From assembly GCA_036821825.1 (NCBI GenBank), contig DAISIV010000014.1, positions 1-64,000 on the forward strand: a stretch of 64,000 bases of DNA, read 5' to 3'. The notes under the pieces are model-generated. The model did not search any database and had not been told where the DNA came from. It saw only the letters and a list, made by a program, of their open reading frames with translations. How positions within the stretch are numbered: position 1 is the first letter of the stretch; every line of letters begins with the position of its first letter. Shown here in pieces: positions 8,041-16,113 of this stretch. The translations under genes were made by a program, and so were the position numbers. The DNA comes from CAITZA01 sp937915285. Its GTDB lineage: Bacteria; Desulfobacterota; Desulfomonilia; Desulfomonilales; Desulfomonilaceae.

Positions 8041-11000
8041 TCAGGCAGTGGCGACAGGCTCATTACCGAACTGGTTTTTTATCTCGCTTGCAAAAGCCTC
8101 TGAAGGATCGCATCCTGAGGATCCCAGACTTATAATAGTCTCGGACCTGTTTGGAATTGTTACGGAGAGCTTAACCGGCACCTTTCCCCTGTAACGCGAA
8201 AGAATGTTCTTCAGGTTCCTGATTTGCGATGAATCCGTTCCAAGTGTTGATATCCTGACTGTAACAGACTTGCTGAAATGCCTGGGCGCATCTTTTAGGA
8301 GGTGTACTTCCTGGGCCAGTAGTTTTGGCGCATCCGGCTCACCCTCTCGCACTCCTGCAAGGATTAGAGGTTCATTACTATTAAGAATATCTCTGGTCAA
8401 TGCATACAAATCAGAAAAGACAGTCACTTCGACGATACCCTCAAGATCCTCAAAGGTCACAAATGCCATCCTGTCACCCTTCTTGGTGTTTATTTCCTTT
8501 ATTGACTTAACCATACCGGGAAGCCTCACCAGGGTCGAAGAAGACATGTTGATCAGACGTGATGTGCTTGAATTCGTAAACTCCCTGATGATGGATTCGA
8601 AGTTCATAAGGGGATGACCGGTGACATAAAAACCGATGAGGTCTTTTTCGAATGAAAGCTTGAGGAGATCGTCCCACTCAGGCAGTGGCGCAATTGGCGG
8701 ATCGGTCAGATCGCTTGAGGATCCTACGACACATTCTGTTGAGAATAGATTGAACTGGCCTTCGCTCTGTTCTCGCTGAAAACTTGCGGCCTGATCCAGT
8801 ATTGAATCAATGGATTCCAACATTGATCTCCTGTTGGGACCCATCCCGTCGAAGGCGCCGCATTTTATGAGACTCTCTATAACCTTCTTGTTAACTTTCC
8901 TGAGATCAACCCTCCTGGCAAAATCATACATTCCACAGAAAGGGCCTCCCTCCCTGCGAGCTTCAAGGATTGAATTAACCGCGTTCTCTCCAACATTTTT
9001 GACAGCTCCAAGACCAAACACGATCTTTGAATTGTAAACATGAAAGTTCTCAAAAGAATCATTCACATGTGGAGGCAGGATCTGTATCCCCATGTTCCTG
9101 CATTCTGAAATATAAGTGGTTATCTTATCGGGATTCCCGGTTTCACAGGTTAGCTGGGCCGCCATAAATTCGGATGGGAAATGAGCTTTCAGGTAAGCCG
9201 TCTGATAGGTAATCATAGCGTAAGCTGCCGAATGTGACTTGTTAAATCCATAACCGGCGAATTTTTCCATCAGGTCGAATATGTATGCGGCCTTTTCGGG
9301 ATCAATCCTGTTTTTTGCAGCTCCCTTCTCAAACCTAGATTTCTGCTCAGCCATTTCAGCGGCTTTTTTCTTACCCATGGCGCGTCTCAAAAGATCCGCT
9401 TCGCCCAGGGAATAATCCGCCAGCTCCTTGGCTATACTCATGACCTGTTCTTGATAGACGATTACACCATAGGTTTCCTTCAGGATGGATTCGAGTTGTT
9501 CCAGCGGATACTCGATCGGAGTGCGGCCATGTTTACGGTTTATGAAATCATCTACCATGCCTGATTCCAGTGGACCGGGCCTGTACAAAGCGAGAATGGC
9601 TATGAGATCCTCGAAAACAGAAGGCCTGAATTTTGTCAAAACCTCTCGCATTCCCGAAGATTCAAGCTGGAAAATGGCCAGGGTGTCTCCCCTGGAAAGC
9701 ATCTCAAAAGTTGTGGTGTCGTCGTAAGGGATTGTATTGATGTCAAAATCGTGCTGTTGGGTCTCACGAATGAGTTTTATAGCCCTGTCCAGAACAGTGA
9801 GGGTTTTCAATCCAAGAAAGTCAAACTTTACCAGGCCGATCTTTTCAACCCAGGTCATGTCGAACTGAGTCAGCGTTTCGTCATTTTGCCCCTTGTAAAG
9901 CGGCAATCTCTCAACAAGAGGTTTATCCGAAATGACTACTCCTGCAGCGTGAGTCGAGGCGTGCCGTGTGATCCCCTCAAGAGACTTTGCTGTGAGGATA
10001 AGATCTTTGACCTCGGACGAGTTGTCCATCATTTCCTTGAGTCTTGGTTCATCCTTCGTGGCCTTTTCCAGAGTCATCTTCAAGGCGTCCGGTATCAGTT
10101 TGGCTATCTGGTCCGCATCGGCATAGGGGAACCCGAGAACCCGAGCCACATCCCGCACTACCGCTTTGGCCTGCATACGGCCGAATGTGATGATCTGGGC
10201 CACACAATCCTTTCCATATTTCCCGGACACATACTCGATGACACGGTCTCTACCCTGGGTACAGAAATCCACATCAATATCAGGCATGCTCTTGCGTTCA
10301 GGATTGAGAAAACGCTCAAAGAGAAGGTTGTATTTTATTGGATCAATATCTGTTATTCCCAGACAATATGCGGCAAGTGAACCTGCGGCAGATCCTCTCC
10401 CCGGGCCAACCGGAATGTCATGGCTCTTGGCGTACTTGATGAAATCCGCCACTATCAGAAAATACCCGGAGAATCCCATATCCTGTATCAATTTTATTTC
10501 AGTGGATAGCCTGTTCCTGTAGTCATCAAGCCTTTTTTCGGTCATGGCGCCAAGGCCCACAAGTTTGCCTACCCTTTGTTCGAATCCTGCCTTCGTGTCA
10601 GATTCAAACCTTTCCCTAAGGGTTTCGCCGGTCCCCAAGTCAAACCTCGGCATGTGAACCTGTCCAAATTCCAACAGAAGACCGCATCGCTCGGAAATTT
10701 CAAGGGTATTCCTTATTGCCTGGGGATAATTCCTGAAGTCGTATGCCATTATCTCCGGTGACTTGACGTAAAACTGCTCTGAACTGAATGACATCCTGTT
10801 GACATCCTCAAGCTTTTTGCCTGTCTGGATGCACAAAAGGATCTCATGAGCACGGTGATCGCGCTGATCGAGGTAATGGCAGTCATTGGTGGCCACGATC
10901 CCAACTTGGAGTTTGTCCGCGAACTCTATGAGTTTTTGATTGACCTTCCGTTGTTCATCGATACCGTTTTCCTGAAGCTCAAGATAATACCGATCAGAAC

Positions 11001-11508
11001 CGAAAACCTCCTTATGCCATGCTGCAGCTCTGAAGGCCCCATCATCATCACCGCGGACTATCCTGTCCGCCACCTCTCCTTTCAGACAGGCGCTTAAACA
11101 AATCAACCCCTCGTTGTGTTTCTCAAGTAGTTCCCTGTCCACGCGTGGCTTGTAATAAAACCCCTCCTGAAAACCAAGTGTAACCAGTTTACACAGGTTC
11201 TTGTAGCCCTTATAATTTTCACACAATAATATTAGATGATTAGCACGCGAGTCACCATTCTTGCCGCCCCTGTCATGCCTTGAGCCAGGCGCAACATAAA
11301 CCTCACACCCAACGATAGGTTTCAATCCACTCGACTGGACACTCGTATAAAACTCCATAGCCCCAAACAAAACACCGTGATCGGTCATTGCAACCGCCGG
11401 CATTTTGAATTCCTTGGCCTTGGAAATCAAATCCGGAATTTTTATCGCGCCATCCAGCAACGAATACTGCGTATGCAAATGAAGATGAACAAATTCAGCA
11501 GCGCCCAT
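8041..11508 (-). CDS. dnaE: DNA polymerase III alpha subunit
   Basis: The replicative DNA polymerase, 1155 residues, usual length for DnaE. The N-terminus has the PHP domain motif FVHLHLHTQYSLLDG; the palm carries the catalytic aspartates in PDIDVDF. The helix-hairpin-helix, OB-fold (around VRLPGMVKSIKEI) and C-terminal domains follow. The start is ATG 11508, five bases after AGGAG; a longer frame to 11565 adds 19 unconserved residues without a ribosome binding site. It heads the minus-strand unit dnaE-parC-parE (44 bases, then no gap). This puts elongation and decatenation genes under common transcription, an arrangement that is unusual compared with model bacteria. Confidence 0.95.
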   Translation of the reverse strand: MGAAEFVHLHLHTQYSLLDGAIKIPDLISKAKEFKMPAVAMTDHGVLFGAMEFYTSVQSSGLKPIVGCEVYVAPGSRHDRGGKNGDSRANHLILLCENYKGYKNLCKLVTLGFQEGFYYKPRVDRELLEKHNEGLICLSACLKGEVADRIVRGDDDGAFRAAAWHKEVFGSDRYYLELQENGIDEQRKVNQKLIEFADKLQVGIVATNDCHYLDQRDHRAHEILLCIQTGKKLEDVNRMSFSSEQFYVKSPEIMAYDFRNYPQAIRNTLEISERCGLLLEFGQVHMPRFDLGTGETLRERFESDTKAGFEQRVGKLVGLGAMTEKRLDDYRNRLSTEIKLIQDMGFSGYFLIVADFIKYAKSHDIPVGPGRGSAAGSLAAYCLGITDIDPIKYNLLFERFLNPERKSMPDIDVDFCTQGRDRVIEYVSGKYGKDCVAQIITFGRMQAKAVVRDVARVLGFPYADADQIAKLIPDALKMTLEKATKDEPRLKEMMDNSSEVKDLILTAKSLEGITRHASTHAAGVVISDKPLVERLPLYKGQNDETLTQFDMTWVEKIGLVKFDFLGLKTLTVLDRAIKLIRETQQHDFDINTIPYDDTTTFEMLSRGDTLAIFQLESSGMREVLTKFRPSVFEDLIAILALYRPGPLESGMVDDFINRKHGRTPIEYPLEQLESILKETYGVIVYQEQVMSIAKELADYSLGEADLLRRAMGKKKAAEMAEQKSRFEKGAAKNRIDPEKAAYIFDLMEKFAGYGFNKSHSAAYAMITYQTAYLKAHFPSEFMAAQLTCETGNPDKITTYISECRNMGIQILPPHVNDSFENFHVYNSKIVFGLGAVKNVGENAVNSILEARREGGPFCGMYDFARRVDLRKVNKKVIESLIKCGAFDGMGPNRRSMLESIDSILDQAASFQREQSEGQFNLFSTECVVGSSSDLTDPPIAPLPEWDDLLKLSFEKDLIGFYVTGHPLMNFESIIREFTNSSTSRLINMSSSTLVRLPGMVKSIKEINTKKGDRMAFVTFEDLEGIVEVTVFSDLYALTRDILNSNEPLILAGVREGEPDAPKLLAQEVHLLKDAPRHFSKSVTVRISTLGTDSSQIRNLKNILSRYRGKVPVKLSVTIPNRSETIISLGSSGCDPSEAFASEIKNQFGNEPVATA

Positions 11509-11678
11509 TCCAGCTCCTAATGGTTTGTCCTGAGTGATAGGTATGGCTTTTAGGCCGCTAAACATACCATTGAGACATTAGTCATTCAATCTGTTTTAGG
11601 AAACCTGGACTGATTTTGGTTCGCCAACCGGCTAAAGAACTCGCCAGGGCAGCCAGGCATTTCAAGACTTTATCTATT

Positions 11679-11739
11679 ATTTTATTAGAATAATCGTTAT
11701 GATATTGACATTAGTTAATTCATTATATTAGAATAAGCG
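11679..11739. repeat. Pair of 18-bp direct repeats upstream of the mla operon
   Basis: ATTTTATTAGAATAATCG (11679-11696) and ATTATATTAGAATAAGCG (11722-11739) match at 16 of 18 positions and are 43 bases apart, close to four helical turns. The second copy overlaps the -10 region of the plus-strand promoter. This is the spacing expected for a regulator binding twice on one face of DNA. The same region is upstream of dnaE on the other strand, so either operon could be the target. Confidence 0.5.
11705..11734 (+). promoter_or_regulatory. Sigma70-type promoter for mlaEFD
   Basis: A perfect TTGACA (11705-11710) is followed after 18 bases by TAGAAT (11729-11734, five of six to consensus). Transcription would start near 11741 and leave a leader of about 165 bases before the GTG start of mlaE. 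The intergenic space 11509-11906 otherwise holds no gene; it is strongly AT-rich from 11671 to 11780. Confidence 0.6.
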
Positions 11740-11775
11740 CATTATTGGTCTATAAAGAGGCATTGGCAATAATTT

Positions 11776-11855
11776 ATAACAACCAGAAGGTGTAAGCTTA
11801 TCTGATCATTAGACAGCAGCGGACCTTGGTTGTTATGGGCACCATCTTGATCAGA
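11776..11855 (+). ncRNA. Possible structured (pseudoknot-like) mRNA leader of mlaEFD
   Basis: Two perfect inverted repeats are interleaved in the leader. ATAACAACCA (11776-11785) pairs with TGGTTGTTAT (11827-11836), and TCTGATCA (11801-11808) pairs with TGATCAGA (11848-11855). The order stem1-stem2-stem1'-stem2' is that of a pseudoknot. The second pair is partly explained by the self-complementary TGATCA. No known riboswitch class was recognised. A pair of DNA operators is the alternative reading. Confidence 0.3.
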
Positions 11856-11906
11856 CGGATTACAACCTTAGTTATTAATGAGAGTTAAAGATAAAGGTTC
11901 AAGCAC

Positions 11907-12692
11907 GTGATTTTTGACGGTCGAACAGGTCTTTATGAATACGTTATTCGCATTGCGAGCGCCTTTCTGCGACAACTCGGCGGCGCGGTGATAATGACGG
12001 GTTTGGCCTTGCAGAAATTCTTTCTGCCTCCTTACAGGGTGAAAGAATTCCTTAGGCAACTGGATTTCATAGGGACTCAATCGACATTCCTGATCGTGAC
12101 TACCGGGGCTTTCACTGGAATGGTAACAGCCTTGCAAGGTTACAACGCCATGCACCGTTATGGCGCGGAGACGCTTGTTGGGGCAACGGTTGCGCTGAGT
12201 CTTGCCCGTGAACTCGGTCCTGTTTTGAGCGCACTGATGGTGACCGGTCGTGTGGGATCGGCGATGACGGCCGAATTGGGCGCCATGCGCAACACTCAGC
12301 AGATAGACGCTCTATCGAGTATGGCTGTTGATCCGATACATTTTCTGGTTACACCACGGATAGCCGCATCAATACTTACGCTGCCCTTTCTTGCCAGTAT
12401 TTATAGTTTCTCAGGAATGGTAGGGGCTTACATTGTTTCAGTGAAGTATCTTGACATAGATCAGGGCGCTTTCATGTCAGGTATTCGTAGCTATGTAGAT
12501 GTCAGTGATGTCACACACGGGCTGGCCAAGGCGGTTATTTTTGGCCTGATCATATCCATGGTGGCCTGTTACAAAGGTTTTTACGCTACCGGAGGATCAA
12601 GGGGGGTTGGTATAGCCACGACCAAGGCTGTGGTCATATCTTCCATTCTGATACTCGTCGGTGATTACGTGATGACGTCCATAATGTTTTAG
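11907..12692 (+). CDS. mlaE: MlaE-type lipid ABC transporter permease
   Basis: A 261-residue inner-membrane permease of the MlaE/YrbE family, with five or six hydrophobic segments after an amphipathic N-terminal stretch. The family signature LARELGPVLSALMVTGRVGSAMTAELG (interrupted here for length) lies near residues 95-125 in the coupling region. Together with MlaF and the MCE protein MlaD it moves phospholipids between inner and outer membranes, maintaining outer-membrane asymmetry. The start is GTG 11907 with AAAGG ten bases upstream. It is the first gene of mlaE-mlaF-mlaD. Confidence 0.9.
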   Translation: MIFDGRTGLYEYVIRIASAFLRQLGGAVIMTGLALQKFFLPPYRVKEFLRQLDFIGTQSTFLIVTTGAFTGMVTALQGYNAMHRYGAETLVGATVALSLARELGPVLSALMVTGRVGSAMTAELGAMRNTQQIDALSSMAVDPIHFLVTPRIAASILTLPFLASIYSFSGMVGAYIVSVKYLDIDQGAFMSGIRSYVDVSDVTHGLAKAVIFGLIISMVACYKGFYATGGSRGVGIATTKAVVISSILILVGDYVMTSIMF

Positions 12693-12719
12693 TTTTTGGA
12701 CATAAGGCTTTGTTTTCAG

Positions 12720-13466
12720 ATGATAGTAGTGGATCAGATCACTAAGAGTTTCAATGACCAGAAGGTCCTTAACGGGGTTTGTTTAGAGATCAAATCCGGT
12801 AGCGTAACCAGTCTTATGGGGCGATCCGGCGCAGGAAAATCAGTTTTGTTGAAGCTCATGATAGGTCTTGAAAAACCTGATTCGGGAAGAATCCTCGTGG
12901 ACGATAAGGACATCGTTTCGTGCAATTTGAAACAGCTCAATCAGATCAGGGTGCATTTTGGAGTTCTATTTCAGGAAGGCGCTTTGTTTGATTCACTAAC
13001 GGTGAGTGAAAACGTGGCATTCCCCTTGAGGGAGAGGACCCGACTTTCAAACTCGGAAATATCCGAGATAGTGGACAGCTACCTTGACCAGGTGGGTCTT
13101 CTGAGTCACGGCCACAAGTTTCCTTCTGAATTGTCCGGCGGCATGCGAAAGCGCGCCGGTCTGGCTCGGGCCCTTATAACAAAGCCGGATGTCGTCTTCT
13201 TCGATGAGCCCACTAGCGGTCTGGACCCTATAACGAAGTCAGCAATATACCGACTGATAGAAAAGACTCATGCTCAACGTGAAATGACCTACGTCATCAT
13301 CAGTCATGACATCCGAGGGGTCATGGATATATCTGATGAGATCATGGTCTTGAATGACGGTCTGATAATGGCCCGAGGCAAGCCTGATGAACTTCGTGAA
13401 AGTGATGATCCTTTGGTTCGTCAATTCTTGACTGGCTCACCAGATGGCCCAATCAAAATTGACTGA
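12720..13466 (+). CDS. mlaF: MlaF-type lipid ABC transporter ATPase
   Basis: An ABC ATPase of about 248 residues. Walker A is GRSGAGKS, the signature is LSGGMRKR, and Walker B is VVFFDEPTSGLDP; LSGGMRKRAGLARAL is typical for MlaF/Ttg2A. The ATG at 12720 gives the usual family N-terminus (MIVVDQITKSF); a TTG eight codons earlier is possible, and neither has a good ribosome binding site, suggesting coupling to mlaE, whose stop is 28 bases upstream. It powers the MlaE-MlaD complex. Confidence 0.9.
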   Translation: MIVVDQITKSFNDQKVLNGVCLEIKSGSVTSLMGRSGAGKSVLLKLMIGLEKPDSGRILVDDKDIVSCNLKQLNQIRVHFGVLFQEGALFDSLTVSENVAFPLRERTRLSNSEISEIVDSYLDQVGLLSHGHKFPSELSGGMRKRAGLARALITKPDVVFFDEPTSGLDPITKSAIYRLIEKTHAQREMTYVIISHDIRGVMDISDEIMVLNDGLIMARGKPDELRESDDPLVRQFLTGSPDGPIKID

Positions 13467-13481
13467 GAAAGGCGTTTTTTG

Positions 13482-14510
13482 ATGAACAGATTTTCTCTTG
13501 AACTCCGAGTGGGGATATTTTTCCTGGTAGCCGTAGGAATTATAGCCTACGTGTGGTTCAAGGTACTCGATTTTGGCAGTCCCAACGGGTTCGTGCTGAC
13601 TGCCAAATTCCGGTCTGTCGAGGGTATTGCTCCGGGCAGCCAGGTACAAATTGCGGGGATCAAGGTTGGTGTCGTAAAAGACATCACATTCGAGCCAGAA
13701 AGTGGGCGGGCGGTTGTTACGCTGAGCCTCAAAGAGTCTTACCGGAACCTGATTCCGGAGGGTTCCCGATTAATGGTAAAGACGAGGGGACTTCTGGGAG
13801 ACCGCTTCCTGGTCATAGAGCCCGGCAAACCAAATGCTAGAAAGCTGAAACAGAACGAAGAAATCAAACTTGTCAATGAACCCACCGACACTCAAAAGGT
13901 CCTGGAAAGCCTGGCCGTAGTGTCTCAGGACCTTCAGGTCATCACCGCAGAGACCCGTCGACAGATAATCGATGAAAAGGGAGCCCAGAAAGTAGATCGG
14001 ATATTAAGCAACACTGATGCGTTGACAAAGGACGCCAGGGAAATAGTCGCAACAAACAGGGAAAAGATCAATGAAACCGTAAGCAACGCTGACAACGCCT
14101 TCAAGGGCATAAATGAGGTCGTAGCCCGCAACAAGCCAAAAGTTAACAAGTCAGTCGATGACATGGAAAGTTTTTCGAAGAATCTGGACAAGACCGGCAC
14201 AAAATTTGACAAACTCGCCTCGGAACTTGACGGTCTGACCAAGGACGTTAAATCTGGAAAAGGAACCCTGGGCAAGCTCATCACTGATGAGTCCCTGCAT
14301 AGGGAGGCTCAGGGACTTATACGCGATTTCAGGGGTCTTTCCCAAAGGGTTCAGAATGGACCCGGCACGCTTGGCCGTTTGATCAACGATCCGGAAATAT
14401 ATTTCGAGGCCCGTCGAGCTATACGCAACATGAACAAGACCGCTGAGGAAGTTTCTGAAGTAACCCCGATAAGCACACTGGCCATCGTACTCGGATCGGT
14501 ATTCAGGTAG
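13482..14510 (+). CDS. mlaD: MlaD-type MCE-domain lipid-binding protein
   Basis: A 342-residue membrane-anchored periplasmic protein. One N-terminal transmembrane helix (GIFFLVAVGIIAYVWF) is followed by the MCE domain (about residues 35-120; motifs VEGIAPGSQVQIAGIKVG and RGLLGDRFLVIEPG). A long helical, Asn/Lys/Thr-rich region follows, with repeated NTDALTKDAREIV/NADNAFKGINEVV-like units and a GTLGKLI/GTLGRLI pair near 265 and 300. MCE hexamers form the lipid channel of Mla systems. ATG 13482 is nine bases after AAAGG. It lies 15 bases after mlaF. No mlaB or mlaC gene is seen next to it. Confidence 0.88.
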   Translation: MNRFSLELRVGIFFLVAVGIIAYVWFKVLDFGSPNGFVLTAKFRSVEGIAPGSQVQIAGIKVGVVKDITFEPESGRAVVTLSLKESYRNLIPEGSRLMVKTRGLLGDRFLVIEPGKPNARKLKQNEEIKLVNEPTDTQKVLESLAVVSQDLQVITAETRRQIIDEKGAQKVDRILSNTDALTKDAREIVATNREKINETVSNADNAFKGINEVVARNKPKVNKSVDDMESFSKNLDKTGTKFDKLASELDGLTKDVKSGKGTLGKLITDESLHREAQGLIRDFRGLSQRVQNGPGTLGRLINDPEIYFEARRAIRNMNKTAEEVSEVTPISTLAIVLGSVFR

Positions 14511-14524
14511 CGGGGGGCCGGAAA

Positions 14525-15967
14525 ATGTTACCGGCAATCGGAACCACCACAGGAATGAACAAGCCTCAAGAGGCTGCGCATCAGGGTTTGAAACCGCCAG
14601 TAGGAGGAACTGGGCGCATCAAACGTGGCTATCGTCGCACTCTTGGCAAGTTCATTTCGTTTGCTACTGTAACATTGGTGGTGGTGTTTTGTGGTGGCTC
14701 AAATTGCTATGCTTCCATTTACAGTTTTCTCAGAATCGCAACTCCCGGCGCCTCCTTTGCCATAGATCCTGACTTCACAATAAGAAGAATTGATCCCAAA
14801 GCCGATAGCCATATGTGGACAATTGGTGAAGGATGGGGAATTCCACCATTCTTTTTCAGAAGCAAGGTCCCCGGGAAGTTCGAGCGATTGGACATCTTGT
14901 ATCCGATAGGATTCAAGGAGGAGTCGTACTTCCAGAAAAAAATCCGCATAATACCTTTATATGAATCATGGTGGTCGAAGGTCCAACCATTTGATTACTA
15001 TTCAAGATTTCTGACGATGTTCAAGGGTCGCTCAGACCTGGGCCAGGATTACTGGGGTTTCTTTCCTTTCTACGGTTTTTCTTACCGGCGTTTCGGGGTG
15101 GACTCCAACAGGTTTATTCTCTTTCCGCTCTACTATGAAAGTGAAGACGATGGGGCCTTTACCAGGAGATTTCTCTGGCCGATTGGAACCTATTCGGATA
15201 GCCCCGCCCGTAAGACCCTAAAGATATGGCCCTTATTTGGAACTGATTCCATAAGAAATGATTACCACAATACCTTCTTGTTTTGGCCCTTGTTCCAGGC
15301 CACAGACAAGTATCCATGCACGGAACAGTTTACTTCTTTTCGTGCAATGCCATTCCCACTTTATATGTCCAATGAAACGGCCTATTCCAAAAATATTGAT
15401 CTTGTCTGGCCCTTCTTCAGTTATTACCACCATTTTCAATCCGGGCACAAAAAATACAGCCTACGTCCTTTTTTCACCTATGGAACCGGCGGAGGAATAG
15501 AAGAGTTCAGCTTCCTCTACATATATAGCTACAAGAAGGACAGAAATAAGGGATATGAATATGGTGGATCCGGGGACGGTTATATTGCGTTGAACGGTGA
15601 TGAGATTACGACAGAGCAGAGGTTCCTGTTCTTCAGCCGTATTCAGAAGCGTTACCGTAAGGGAATGCTTGTCTATTCCAAATACAGGTTCTGGCCCTTC
15701 GCTGAATACTCGTGGGACCTGGAAAAGGGTAGTCATCTGAAAGTTCCCGAAATAATTCCCGCAAAGAACGACTGGTGGGACTTGAACCTTGGTCGACTAC
15801 TCAGACTCATTGACTGGAAAGACACCCCAGTAACCAGGGAAGTCAGTTTACTCTTTGGTTTGAGTCGTAAGAACGAAATAAAGCAATGCCCTCATATTGA
15901 CAAGCCTCCCAAACCTGGCAACGACGACTGGTCTGAGCTGATTTCAGGGGCCTTTGGGCGAAATTAG
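14525..15967 (+). CDS. Exported aromatic-Pro repeat protein of unknown function
   Basis: A 480-residue protein I do not recognise. A hydrophobic segment at about residues 41-63 (ATVTLVVVFCGG and on to NCYA) looks like a signal peptide or lipoprotein-like anchor after an unusually long basic N-terminus. The remainder holds eight or more copies of a short motif, aromatic/aliphatic-(W/F)-P-(L/F/I)-(F/Y), for example FFPFYGF, LFPLYYE, LWPIGTY, IWPLFGT, FWPLFQA, VWPFFSY and FWPFAEY, spaced about 15-40 residues apart and rich in Tyr, Phe and Trp. Such spacing suggests repeated beta-hairpins, perhaps an outer-membrane beta structure. It begins 15 bases after mlaD, so it is probably co-transcribed and may serve the lipid-transport system at the outer membrane. 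That link is inference. Confidence 0.6.
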   Translation: MLPAIGTTTGMNKPQEAAHQGLKPPVGGTGRIKRGYRRTLGKFISFATVTLVVVFCGGSNCYASIYSFLRIATPGASFAIDPDFTIRRIDPKADSHMWTIGEGWGIPPFFFRSKVPGKFERLDILYPIGFKEESYFQKKIRIIPLYESWWSKVQPFDYYSRFLTMFKGRSDLGQDYWGFFPFYGFSYRRFGVDSNRFILFPLYYESEDDGAFTRRFLWPIGTYSDSPARKTLKIWPLFGTDSIRNDYHNTFLFWPLFQATDKYPCTEQFTSFRAMPFPLYMSNETAYSKNIDLVWPFFSYYHHFQSGHKKYSLRPFFTYGTGGGIEEFSFLYIYSYKKDRNKGYEYGGSGDGYIALNGDEITTEQRFLFFSRIQKRYRKGMLVYSKYRFWPFAEYSWDLEKGSHLKVPEIIPAKNDWWDLNLGRLLRLIDWKDTPVTREVSLLFGLSRKNEIKQCPHIDKPPKPGNDDWSELISGAFGRN

Positions 15968-16055
15968 CATCCCTCACTCAGTGACTTCCTCCACCTCCTT
16001 TTCAGGGAGGAAACAGGGATTTACCTGCCGACGCTGTGATTAGTTCCTCTTTTAC

Positions 16056-16087
16056 AAACAAAAAGGCGGCCCGATAATCGAGCCGCC
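16056..16087 (-). terminator. Intrinsic terminator after the heptaheme cytochrome gene
   Basis: GGCGGC (16065-16070) and GCCGCC (16082-16087) pair around CCGATAATCGA, which itself pairs except for one mismatch. On the minus strand the stem is followed by a T run. It lies 27 bases past the stop of the minus-strand cytochrome gene. The remaining bases between 15968 and 16056 hold nothing recognisable. Confidence 0.85.
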
Positions 16088-16113
16088 TCACGTTGAAGCA
16101 TTTCTAGATGCAA

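Noticed and set aside
11509..11565. Longer N-terminus for dnaE from ATG 11565
   Set aside because: The added 19 residues are not conserved, and AGGAG five bases before ATG 11508 marks the better start.
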